From assembly GCF_004337985.1 (NCBI RefSeq), contig NW_021940922.1, positions 527,382-591,381 on the forward strand: a DNA stretch of 64,000 nt, in the 5' to 3' direction. The DNA comes from Pyricularia pennisetigena (lineage: Eukaryota > Ascomycota > Sordariomycetes > Magnaporthales > Pyriculariaceae). Shown here piece by piece: positions 21,842-34,269 of the stretch. Made by a program: the position numbers and the translations under genes. Position 1 is the stretch's first letter, and each line of letters starts with the position of its first letter. The notes beneath the pieces are model-generated. The model was not told where the DNA came from and did not search any database. It saw only the letters and a program-made list of their open reading frames with translations.

Positions 21842-24800
21842 GGCGATGCTCCCTTGTTATCGATGCGCTCGGTCAGTTTTCACAAGGAGGACCTGTCGCC
21901 CTTCAATCATATACGCTACCGCTCGGCATAACGGGTCGGGAGTGTCTACTCTTGTGTTTATTGACACTTTTCTATCCATCCTGAACCTCCATATCGTCGT
22001 GCATCCTGCAATGTGGTCCAATGCTTGACTGCCGTGCTTCGATATTAATCCCCGAGGCATGACTGCCGAAGACATGGTCTCGGAGCAGTGTCGTTGCGGC
22101 TTCTGCCTAAATTCGGGCCTTTGTAGCCTCTATTCTGCCGGTCCGCTTCCACGTCGGTTATTCTACAATAGCCGGCATTACTATGTACCAAGGAGGTTTG
22201 ACCATTATGCCAACGCTGCAATTGATTGAATTCGTCTTGGTTGTTATGAGTAAACCATAACAGCAACTCTGTTCTACCAGTCTACTGTTCGGTGAGGGGA
22301 TCTTGGTACGACCCAGCCCTCAAATACACCGTTAACAATACAATGTTAGCATCTCTAGGACGAAAGGATCCGAGACGGGAAACGGAGCTTCCAAGAAAAT
22401 AAGGCTGGGAAATGATAGGGTTAATACGCGAGATCGCCGGCGGAATCATGTGCAAGTACCGTTGTCTTGGTCGCAGAATTAGCCCCTTGAATTTGATGGG
22501 TAAAATCCCTCTACCTCAGACATCCTGGAAGAGAGAAAGAGAGTCTACAGTACACAAAAGGTGAGACAACCGAAATCGTCCCATCCCATATGATGCGAAT
22601 CCCCACGGCCCCGGACTCCTGCGAACTCCCCGTCATCCAGGCCGAACCGGCGGTGCACTCCCCAAAACGGGGCGCCGCCAAGCGATACGACACCAAGCTA
22701 CATTTTCCATGCAAGCCCAGACAAACAAGCTAGGGCCCCGTCGTTCATCACCGGTAGTGTGTACAGTAGTAGCGGCTGTTACAAAACACCGGAATGGCAG
22801 CAAAATAGGTAGTCAAGCCCGAGCTCTTGAGCCTCACGTGCCGAGCTGCATGTACCTCGAAAGTACCTTAGTCTCTCCTCATCCGCGATGCACACTGTTT
22901 GACTGTTAATTACCTTGTAACCTTGAACGTACCGCAAACCGGATCTTGAGAACCTTAGTACTCAACTCACATTTCCGTGGGAGCAAGCTGCCCGGTTCGC
23001 TAGGTGTGCTTAGGGATGGTAGACAAACCCCAAGACCGTTTCGTTTTCCTTTTACAAAGGACCCTGTTTTTTGGAACCTCATGACGGCCAAGGGAAACGA
23101 TTCTTGCAAGCCCCTTGTTGCTTCTTCTTTCCCCCCGGCCGTACCTTTTCATTGACGGGAAGAAAACAAGGAAAACCCCTGAACGGTAGATTCCGCTCGG
23201 TGCACTCGAACTAAGAAATCAAGGACAGGAACATCGCCGCCCAAGAAAAAAAAAAAAGGCCCCTGCCTGTCCCTTGAACAAGCTTCGATGTTGCTCGTCA
23301 GTCTCAGCAAAGAAAGGATGCCCTCTGTCTGTCCTCCCCCCCAGCTCGAGTCATGTACCCTGTCTCTCCAACCCGTCAATCCCTTCCGTCCAAGGAAGAT
23401 GGGGATTTCCCCATGAGTGGTATTATTGCGTAGTATTCTGCTCAAGCCATTGGGGGTCCGCCCCCATCCATTCTTTCTTCCTTAAGTGGCGTACCATAGT
23501 AAGGATACCAAGCATGTGTCTGCATACTCCCCAGTGGGCGGCTTAAAAGAAGCAGTCTAAATTACAGTAATTTGCACCTGCGTCTTGATATGGGGAGGGG
23601 AGGACCTTTTATTCTCCCTTATTCTCCCAACGTGCCTGACGATTTTCTTTCTGCGCGTGGGTCTTGTGCGCGCAGCGCAAAATGCGCCATATGTAGCGTC
23701 GTGAATCATAACGAGGGAGGCTTGCAGCATGACTGGTCGAGGTAGATTGAAGAGGTAGGAGCTGCATCCTGGCACCAGCCCGTATCGGTAATACTTCCTC
23801 AAGAGATCTGCTACGCAAGTCGCATAGGCACCCCCCCTAAGTTGACGGATCTGCGGGCGGGCTGGTTTTCATCCCAAGTCGTGCACCCCCTTCTGCCTTT
23901 TTTTTTGTTTTTGTTTCCCACCGCGCAATATCCATGTATGATGGCAGAAACCTGTTTTTTTTTTCAATTTTTCCTGAACCAGCATATCCCAAAAAAAGAT
24001 CAGTCAAAACGTCTCGTATCAAGGGGCCATCTCAACGCATCTGTCGAACGACATTCGCAAACCCGGGGGAGAAAGACAAGACCATTAGGCTTTGGCGGTT
24101 AAAGTTCGGTGAAACGGGATGAACAAATAGAGGAGGAAAAAGGAAGGTGAGTAAAAGAGACAGAAAGTTGGAAAGGCCAAAAAAAAGGCCAAAAAAAAAA
24201 AGCAAGGAACCCGACGCGATCCATGCGTCCGTGCCAGCCATCCATCTCACGATCGCGCCCTGTTGAATGAGCAACTACGCAATACTGATGTAGTATATTT
24301 TTTTCCCGAACCAGCCGGACCCTGAACACAAAAGCAAAGGCAAAGGAAAAAAAAAAAAGAAGAAAAAAAGGCCTTGATAATATGACGAGCAGGGTACCAA
24401 CAAACTAAGCATATCCCACTGCCGATACCACTTCATGGCATTGCCCACCCCTGCCCATCGACCTGCTTTAGCTCAGATGCTGCCAATTTCACCACGTAGC
24501 GTTGAGTATCAGAGTCGTAGATGAGGCGGTCAGAAAATCTTAGCTTGGAACAAGGTATCCTCGTTTTATTTTCCCCTCTTGAACCACAAAGAACAAATAG
24601 ACGAAGAAGAAAATACCCCTCCAAAGAGCCAACAAACTTGAAATTAGAAGGAGCCGTTCACGGGGTTCAACACTTTTGCCCTTTCGCCATGAGCCAGCAA
24701 AAAGACCAGTTATCACACATATTTAGGCCCTATGATAGAGTTTCGATGTGTAGCCACTGCGTATAATCAAGTCAATGCCTCCCTACTGTGCATCTTTTTT

Positions 24801-26157
24801 TCTTTTGCGCTATATATAGTTACGGCCTTGATTTTTTTTTTTTTTTATCGGTTGTACAGGCATAAAACAACATGGTCGTCCATGGACAAACCGGGTTATC
24901 ATGCTCTTTGGTTCCAAAGCTGCCCGAGTCAAAACGACAGCCGACCGGACCCCTGGACAACCGAGACGAACAATCCTTTGGCCGGCCGAGGAAAGTTTGC
25001 TCGTGGTCCTGTTGTCCCTGTCCTAGGAGCAAAAGACGCAGCTCTGAAAAGACTCCACCAACAACCACAAGGGCGCCCTGATTTCCTACAAACACTGATA
25101 GTTGGCAACCGTGGTACATGCAAGAGTTGTTCCTTGGTTCTCAGTCTTGTTCTCGTTTGCAAAGGCACATTGTGTCCCCAATAACATAAAATCCACATGT
25201 GGTATGGCTCAATATTGTCCTCATGACTTGACATATTAGCAAATGTTCTCAAGGATAATATATAAAAAGAAACCATGGATGAGTAGTTGCCATGCCGAAT
25301 AACGCCCAAAACAATGTCCCTTGCCATGCCATAGCCCAAGATCCCAAAAACGCCCGTACAAAATGTTGCCTTTTATGGAGGCGAAAGAGCAAAATTGACG
25401 CATTGAGCGCAGTATTTCATAAAAACAAGTTAGAAGTAGAGCAACAAAAAAAGAAAAAAGAAAAAGTAAAAATCAACGTTGCCAAGCAACCTGGACGGCG
25501 CTGGCACCCCGGAGAGGGTAGTAGTGAATATATCCCAAGAATTTCAAAATCCCATCACTCAACCCCTGTTTTTGTTTCTTTCTCATTTTTGTGGTCTTGT
25601 CAACGTCAATAAACGGTGACTGGTGTGAAACCCCGTTGGTGGCTTGCTGTCGATAGTAAAAGGATTACTGAGATTGAAACTTCGTGGCCTCGGCGGCATC
25701 GCTCAGCGTCAACATGGCAAAAGATTAGAGCCTTGCCTCAGCCACTGAAGGAAAAAAAAGTATACTGTGGGCGCGCCGTAGTTTGTGGTCCCAGTCGCGA
25801 CTGTGCGACTGAATCAGGCACATGAAAAGCCCATAATCTCAATGCTGACGCAAGACACAAAACGCTGACGCTGGCTATGTCAGTATCGGAATTGTCGACG
25901 GTGTGGTACAGCCCCGTCAGAATGTGGCACGGTGCTGACATGACGCAATTTCGAAAAGGTCGCGGCGTCGATTCATCCATCCCTTGCAAAGAAAAAAAAA
26001 ATCCCCAGCCGTGCAATGTCGGTTTCAGGCATCGCACGAACTCCGTCTTTCAGTGGCTTCCCCCTCCGCCAAAAGAGAACTTGGCCCAGAATGCTGTGGA
26101 TGAGGCCTCTGTCCAGATGGTCTTCGACTCTCGGCTCGGCCTGTGTCGACGGCGCCT
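21842..26157. other. Long intergenic region
   Basis: About 4.3 kb with many short homopolymers and no frame that shows known motifs. Weak open frames (for example at 24732-25184) contain T runs and are judged chance. No tRNA-like cloverleaf was spotted by eye. Confidence 0.55.
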
Positions 26158-26718
26158 TCATTTCTTGCCGCGACCGCTTGTCGAAGTGATCTTGCTGGTG
26201 CTCATAAGGTCGCCAATGTATTTTTGCAAGAACTTGTTGTGACTGTCGAGCTTGTCGTGTTCCTCCTTGACAGCCTCTATTCGGTTGAATATCATGAGTA
26301 GAGAATCTTGAAGTGCCTTTGCATGCCTGTGGACGAAAGGGGAAAAAAATAAGTGGTTAGCTTAGGTCCTTGGTGACTAAAAAGAAGCAGGAGAAATTTT
26401 GGACCCAGATAGATGCTGGCCATACATTCTGAGCTCGTCCCTGGCCTGTTTCCCGAGCGCCTCAATATCCTCTGTCGTTCTCCTCGGGCTCATCGCACCG
26501 TCGTCCATCTCGTACTGCACATGATGCGGTTCTCTCGCCTCTATTGAGTCGCGAGGGACGATTATGGTACCGCTGCTCTTCCTGCTCGGGAGTCGAGGTC
26601 GGTTGAAGCTGGGGGCGGAGACGGGCGGAGAGGCGTTGTCGTCGCCCGACGAAGAGTCGGACCTGTCCATCTTGGGAGGCGCCGGATTAGACCGTGTCGG
26701 TTGTTCTGGTACTTCCAT
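26158..26718 (-). CDS. Short coiled-coil (SCOCO-type) protein
   Basis: Two exons: 26718-26426 and 26326-26158. Intron 1 starts GTATGG, contains a GCTAAC branch site and ends CACAG. The sum gives 153 residues. The N-terminal half is a Pro/Ser-rich, presumably disordered region. The C-terminal half begins TEDIEALGKQARDELRM and runs through AKALQDSLLMIFNRIEAVK to EHDKLDSHNKFLQKYIGDLM, an uninterrupted heptad pattern. This matches the short coiled-coil protein family (human SCOC, yeast Slo1), small partners of Arl-type GTPases at the Golgi. The conserved end LMSTSKITS is followed by a basic tail. The first ATG (26716-26718) is used; an open frame continues upstream without an ATG. The family call is by recognition; partner binding is inferred. 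Confidence 0.8.
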
Positions 26719-29700
26719 CGCGGGTGGCGACGGCAAAGTGCGTTTTCTCTTTTGTGGAATAATTGTGTAAGATTTGATCGAGGATAGCACTCGAAACGGA
26801 ACGGGTATTTGAACTGCGGTCGTATTATATGCAAGCGGTGCTTGCCTGTGAGTGCAGGGATCAGAGCCGATGTTTGATCGTCTCTACTTTTTTTTGGGAC
26901 TCGAAAGCGACAGCGACAAGTGTTGCATGAATTGTCGAAGCCGGGATCGTGACGGGATTGAACAAAAGCTTATTGTCGTCGCCGCGCAGGAAAGCCTGAG
27001 TAAGGCACCTTGGGTATCTGAGGTATGGGAATTGTTTGCGAGTCGTAGCTTCGTGTGGCGTCGTAGTAGTATGGGACGGGTCTGCAGGGTGCGACCAGGT
27101 GAGAAGTAGGTTTGGGAAGGAAAAAAAAAAAGGAAAAAATCAAATCAAAAGCAGGTAGAGCGCGTGAAAACGGTGGGGATGGAAGGGCTGAGGAAAGGGT
27201 CAAAGATCAAGTCGGTCGGAAATTGGCTAGTCTTGGCTAGGTAATCAAGGCTATTTGTGGATTGCAAGCCTGTTCTGGTTTGACAGTGAACCAAATACCA
27301 CGGTAGCAAGAAACAAAGAACATCAAAAATCTTGTACGATATTAAAATGAAGAAGAGGAGCGCAAGATACAACGAGCGGTGGGCGGTCGTCCACGCAAAG
27401 TATTATTGCGACCAGCGAAACTCCACTGTCAAAAAAGAGCCTTGCATGTCCTCCCTCAACCAGGACCACCCAAACTGGCAACCAGGCGTAGTGGTGGGGA
27501 CCCTGTAAACCGGGGCCTAGACAGGGAGAAGGATTGGTCACAATTGCCCTGTTTTGCGTGCCGCGATCAACGGTCTTTGCTACCTCGTTGGAACCCCTCG
27601 CGCGTCTATCCTAGTCCTGGTGCGGTACTGTGTGCTGCAAGGTGGGTAGAGGTGTGCGTGGCAGGTAGAGAAAAAAGGGACTTGATTGAAGGTGAAGGTC
27701 ACGACGAAATCAGAAAGGAAAAACAAGTATCAACCATGATTTTTTTTTTTTTTCCCGTGCACCAGGAAAAGGCAGAAGGTTGAGCTCACAAAGATCGGAC
27801 GGAGCTTTTACCGATGGCCAACCCCACTGTTCTGCTTCTGCTTCTTTGCACCAGTGTCGAATTGGGATCCGGGAGGTTGCTTGACGATCAACGAGCTCGA
27901 TGATATAATAACTGACGGCTCTGACGGGCGCGTCCACACTGGCAAAGTTGCTCGGAAATATGGTGGCCCATGTTGGATCACAAGCTTTGGAACAAACATG
28001 ATTTTCTCCACCGTATACCATGGTGAAGCACGGTTGTTAAAGCAAGAAAGACACTCTCTTATCGCGCAATTTCTTGACTTTAAAAAATGAGCTATACGAT
28101 GCTGCAGCATAGAAAATCCAAAAAAATTAGCAACGTAACACGGAAGATTATGGAAAATCACCGAAGTCCAAACTCCGGCAGCCTACTATTACTGGCACGT
28201 ATTTTGATACGGGAACTCGCTGACAGACACATAGGTACGACTCGTGCAAAAGCGCCCCGGCCTTGGTTGTATTTTTTTTTTTTTTTATATTTGGTTTTTT
28301 CTTAATTGATTATATCTTCCTATAATGAACGTCTGTCTCGTTTTTTTTTTTTTTGTTTTTTTTTTTTTTTGGAGACTTCAGAGAAGGCTACCTCGATAGA
28401 GAAATAACAAATCAGGGGACCTCACCGTCAGGGATGGAGCCTGTCACATCCCGCCCGCCGCTCGCGGGGCACTCGTCCCTTGAAGCTGGGCTTGGCTGGC
28501 TAAACTGGGTTTGGCGGCCTTCACCTGCTGACTTGACTAAAGTGGGGTGCGTGGTCGCAGTCTACGGCTTGGACGGGTACTTTGTTTGTACCTTTTCCCA
28601 AGCTGCCCCCAACCTTTACTGTGGTAAACTGTGCTGGGGGTTCAGGGTCGCGGGTGCCAGTTAGTTGCCAGATAGGGATCGCCACCCAGTGACGCCATTC
28701 AAGCAAACACCGAAGAAGTGCTGATTGGGCCGACATCCGAATAGGCCAAAGCATTGGAGGAAAACCCTTGAATAACTCTAGTTGATCAACTTGGTCTCTT
28801 TCTGCACAGGGGGGTTTCAATATTTGAATTTTATTGTTTCTCATGGGATGAGAATGACGAAAGTGACTCTAATGTGGTTGGTGTTTGAAGTTCTGTGTTC
28901 GGTTCGGGGGTTAACGTCGGGGGCTCCGTGCATCGCGCGATAGTTTCAAACGGCCACCTTGTTGGTTTGGCAAGTAGACCCTGGATTTGGGGTTATTTTA
29001 TTACCATCGTTCCCCTCTCAAAATTAACCTAGGTGCGTTGCATACAATGGAAGACGATGGCGCTAGAAGATAGACCAACCGGTGATCGGCTTCCAGAGCC
29101 TCAAAAAGAATTCTCGAGTAAAAATGTTATTGTTTTATTTTCCCCCCAAGTCAAGCCACTCGCTTCACGATGCTTGTCTCTGGAGTCTTCTTTGTCAAAA
29201 TTTCTCGGAAAAGGGCAGATGGATTTGTAACAAACCCCTGGTTTTTTTTTGTTTTTTTTTTCTCTCTTATACTGACAATCCTACCTAATCCCTACTGGCT
29301 TCTTCTGCCGTTCGTACTACAAGACGAGTGCTGAGAAAGTTTCAAATATTATTTTCCAATGCAATAATAATCCAGCGAGCTGGAAGAAGAAAATCTCCTT
29401 GCCGTTCGGCTGACGGCCGAAGATTTCGTTGCTGGGCCTGCGTCATTGAAAGCCCAAATTGACCAACCATGACCCCACCTGAATTAAATTCTCCTTCGTT
29501 GACTGGTCCATTTTTTTTTTTCTTATCGTTGTGTCGCCGATCGACAAAAACTCAATTGCCGCTCTTTGTAACAAAGATCCCAAACATTCAGAAACACAGA
29601 TCTGGCAATCCATTCTCTATGTATATTTGCCCTGTCTAATTTACCCCAGCCATTTTCTATTTCTTTAGTCTAGCGGGCCCCCGGGGTTTGAACTATGCAT

Positions 29701-32700
29701 ACTATTGTTTTAGGCGCCCTTTTGCAACTCCAAGGGGTCGTCCAACCTCAAAAAGAAACTTTTTTTTTTTTTTTTTTTTTGAATTTCTTCCCCCCCCCGT
29801 TTTGGACCAAAAAGTTTCTCTTTCCTGCCTATTCTTTGGGGGCGATACAATACGTCAGCGTGGCGGCATGATCCGCCCTTCTGTCAGACGCACCTTTGCT
29901 GTGGGGTATGTTGAACGAATCCCATGCTCAATTCCCATTTTAGCTTACTGCGTGTCACTGGGACATGAAGAAAAAAAAACATCCGTAGAGCAAATGAGGC
30001 TGGCGAGCTGAATACCCTGCAGCATATGATGACAAGCATGTTGGGTAATGTTGTGTGTTTTTTTTTTCTATTGCCTCCTCGGTGGATGAACGAAAAAGAC
30101 ATGGATTGTCACGGAGCAAAAAGGGTTCCCAAACTTTGCAGAATTGAGTAAAAGATGGTACCGATCGTCGCACTGCATGTAGTTGGGTATTAGCCGGGTT
30201 TAACAAAAGAAACTAACTGTCTTTTGATTGCTTGGGACGTCGAAACGGTCAAGGCTTGTTCGACAGTGTTCTTTGCATATGTACCTACAGAATACCTTTT
30301 CTCCGCCCGCGCGCACATACAAACACGTTTTTGTAGTAGCCTAACAAAGGGCCAAGCCCAAACAACCTAAATTGCACTATGTGTACGGTACAACATGACA
30401 ATACAGTAAAACCCCGATCACCACGTACTAGAACACATGGTAGACTAACAAGGATCGTCGCCGCGGCTTCCGCATTCTCTTCTTCAGATGTAACAGAGCA
30501 CAGGATCGACACATTATGAACCCCCGGCTCACTGGTCGAGCGGGCTGATCACTTGATCACTTTTGTGGACAACGACCAGCGCGGGTTCCTGGTTGGCTGG
30601 TCACGGTCCGATTTAACCGTCCCAAGCGTTGATCGCAGTCTATTTTTTTCCCCCTCTCAACAAACTGGTGGATGTTCGATTCCTTTTTTTTTTTCTCTTT
30701 GTTATAATCTCCTTTTGGCAATTTAGCGCATGTTAAAGTTGGAATTTTAAATGACTGTGTGCGACACTAGCCCTGAGGATTGGATTGGACTCAACATATC
30801 TAATCATTCAGTTCAGCATGGTTAATTGTAAAATGAGTGCTTTCAGAGATGCGCTAAGTAAATGACTTTTCTTGATCTCCCAAGCCTTTTTTCTCACGAC
30901 AAGATCGTCAGTGTTGCGGAACTCCTATTACGGAACCTGCTTCAGGTGTGGCCAAGTGGGCAAAGTGGGTAGGGGTACAGCTGTCGATCGAGATTCGCGG
31001 CTCAAAGCCATTGGTTCTTCACCGACTGTCATGTCTGCCTACGGGGACGGGGGACCCTGCACAACCCGAAGCAGCACCTATCTTGCTATGCCTCAAGCTG
31101 ACCATGTGGCCTGTAATCAAAGGAAACCGGTCGAGGCAAATAAATAGTCGTTAATCGCAATGTCCGTACTGTAATAGTCTCACGTACCTACGCGAGATCG
31201 CGGGTGTGCCTGTCTCCGGTAGCGTGGTCGTACGGGATTACTCGGAAATGCTAGCCGGGTTCTCCGTCACACCGGGATTGGGAATACTCTAGGTACGATC
31301 TTTTGAACACCCGAAGCCCTCTTTCGGCAAGCCGAGAGTTTCGATTGAGTCAGATTTCTCCGTTGTGGAATTCTTTTTCTTCTTTCCTTTTCTTCTTCTT
31401 TTCCCAATTAATAACTGCTTTGCTTAATGTCAGTACTTCCTGCACACAGTACAGTACTATGACGCATTCTCAAGCGATCCACGTGCCAGCAACATGCTCA
31501 GCCACATCTGATGGGGCCCCCCCCCNNCCCCCCCCCCATACAAGCAACGTCATTTTCCGACAAAGGGCCAGCCAGGTTCTCCAGGATGCCACACCCTTGG
31601 GCTGGGTCCATGTTATGGTTTGCTGTCTCTGCCCCCAAAACCGTCTGAAGTTTATTTAGACTCATGACACTTGAAATCGATATGCATTTATTTCCACCGC
31701 ATACCGCTGCGCCACAGTCATCTGATATAGGTGCTAGAATTTCATTTCTGCGGGGCGCAAACTGCTTTCTACTTGGTACTGCGTCAAGTAAAGCTATAGC
31801 TGCTAATTGATCCTCGTGGAATAAATATTATGCGCAGCCAACTAGGCCCTGAACATGCTAGCTAGCTATAATTACTGTGCCCCAGTGACAGCTTTTCAAC
31901 TCGAGGAACCCATTGAAACCTTGTGGCTATTTCTGTCAAGCAGATGTATGCCGAGGTGATTTCATGGGTCATTGGATCTTGGGGGATGATATACGAATGC
32001 CAGCGAGCTTCATGCTGGTCAAGTTCCCATATTGAACACGAGAAAGATCGGGTTTTTAGCGGCATCATCGTCTGTTCGCCAGAGGTCCTGGCTTTCGAAT
32101 GTTGTTACTGCCTCGGTGTGGATCTGCCCGTTGACGCCAACATTTCTAGCTGATCCTTTGTTGCGGCACGGACATGATGTCGTCCGGGTGAGGGGAAATA
32201 GTCGACTGGAGAGGAAGAAGGGCCTGAGCTGCATTGCTAATTTTGCTTGTGGCCTAGACTTAAAGCCGAGCATGTATTCTGTTTGGTCTACTTGGTTTTG
32301 AACATGTTAGTCAGGTGGAAGTCTCGCTGCTGCTGCTGCTGCTGCTTTGGTAAAACGATGATGAAGAGTAAGCAAAGAATTGGGAAAGGCAATGTAGGAG
32401 AACTGGAGTGCGGTATGTAGACGAGATGATGTGGCGTTTGGCTGGCTTGCCTGACAAACTGCCATCACCCTTGTGCCAAAAATGCGATTGTTGCAAACCA
32501 AACGGGCAGCGAGAGAAAGTTGATTTTCCCAATTTCACATCGAGCATCAAAAGTTTCCGTCCATCCTCCCAGCAAATCCCACCTAGTCAGCCAAACACCT
32601 CGATCTTTTGAGGTTGCTTGATTGAAGGTCTCAGCTATACGCGGTGCCAAATTCCGGATACTCATCTCCATTCTAAATTGCGTGAAGCATCTTGCACACA

Positions 32701-32889
32701 GGCTGGCAAATAGCACTCTGCTGTCCCTTGATCTCACTTTTCACAGTCACTCAATAGGTAAGCCCTTGAAATCCAACCTGAAGCACCTTCTTCCTTCGCA
32801 GCGGGTTCCAAGACGTTGACCTTGGAAAACCATAAGACGACAAACTCATCGCAATGACGACGTTTCGGAGCCCAGGTTCCATAATGAAA
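26719..32889. other. Long intergenic region
   Basis: About 6 kb without a gene I can support. It includes T runs (28270-28285, 28340-28372, 29760-29780), an unresolved NN at 31526-31527 inside a C run (31517-31537) and a noncoding CTG repeat at about 32327-32346. Confidence 0.55.
31517..31537. repeat. Poly-C run with unresolved bases
   Basis: C run interrupted by NN at 31526-31527. The true length is unknown, so this is an assembly weak point. Confidence 0.9.
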
Positions 32890-33679
32890 CTCAAAGAACA
32901 AAACCCTGGATGATCGTAGGCCGTTTGGCGCCCGCGAGCGGGACAATATCATTGCCATGTTGAACGCCGTAGCCCAAGATTTCAGGGAGCATCCCGACTC
33001 GGTGGAGCTTCCCTGGGGCGAGAATCAGGACGCGCACGCGGGCGGTATATTAAATTCAATTCTGCAAGACGGCGACAGCGAGACGAGATTTGCTATTTTC
33101 GAGCTTCTACACTACATCCTGGACCACAAGACTGTGGAGCACCAAATATAAGCAGAATGATGCGGGAAATCACGACGGCAAGGCGGACAATACGCACTTC
33201 TCGTGTCTGGTCATATATCTCGACAAACGCTTCCTCATGAGCTCGGCCCTTGTTCCTGAACGAGGGAGGTTTTCAGCGACCCCGGCCCAGCAAAAATTGC
33301 GTCGCCTCACATCCGAGGACACAGCGGAGACCACGGAAATGGTTAAATAGGGGGTATAGAGGCAAACGAAACCATGCGTACCAGTGTTGTGCTCGAAATC
33401 GGCCACTTTGCTATCATGCACGCGGAATGTGTCAAGGATAAATTCGAGGCCCTAATGACAGTAATGAGGCTCGGGCTGTTTGTGGACCTATACGACCCCG
33501 AGAAGGCAGTTTGGCTTCTCGGCAACAATGATCACATCGGCGTAAAGCTGGATAAACATTCTCTCCCCATCCCTGGGATGCGAAGGCAATGGCAGTTCGA
33601 TAAATTTCTCATATCATGCACTATGAGCTTCTTCTGTCTTGCCGGGCTAGATGAACAGGAGTCTCGCGGGATATTTTGA
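32890..33679 (+). pseudogene. Broken coding-like segments, family unknown
   Basis: Three successive + strand segments read like protein but sit in shifting frames. The first (about 32892-33151) includes ERDNIIAMLNAVAQDF and ETRFAIFELLHYILDHKTVE and ends TAA. The second (about 33174-33350, frame +1) includes THFSCLVIYLDKRFLMS and ends TAG. The third (about 33350-33679, back in the first frame) includes EIGHFAIMHAECVKDKFEA and DLYDPEKAVWLLGNND. No clear donors or acceptors join them. They may be a decayed gene or a gene whose introns I cannot resolve. No domain is recognised. Confidence 0.35.
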
Positions 33680-34269
33680 CTTGGGAGCGCGAAACAAAAG
33701 AAACTAACTCCTGGTACCGAGCATTCAAAGCCATTTCCGATACAAGCAAAGAATTAACCACTCGAAAAAGCAGAGACAGGTCGTGCGATGCTATGAATGT
33801 TTGTTCTTGTCAAGTCCGACTCGACAATAAGAAAAGCTACACGAGAGAGACCAGTCAGATGCTGAACAGGAATGAGAATGGAGAAATAGGATGAGAGCCC
33901 GCAGTCGCATCTTGTGACATATACCGAAGCCGACAGCCTTCCCGGCTGCTATCCAACAGACATGTACAAGTACTCATAGTATGTTTAGAAATCAGATACA
34001 CCAGACGTCGAAGCGCCTTGTCTGAAAATCCATCCCACCACCGCTCGTCCGTTGGACTCCAGTCAGCTCCAGTAACACAAGACAGTGTGCTTGCAAAATT
34101 GCAGCAAAAAAAGAAAAAAAAAAGAAAAAAAAAAAGAAAAAAAAGAATCCTCGAATGAGCCACGCTAATCATGATAATCAAGCCCCGTACCGGAGCATCC
34201 CAGTCCAAACTTTTGATTGTGAAGAAAGAGCACACGAACAAGATGGAACAACAAAGAACAACCCACCCC

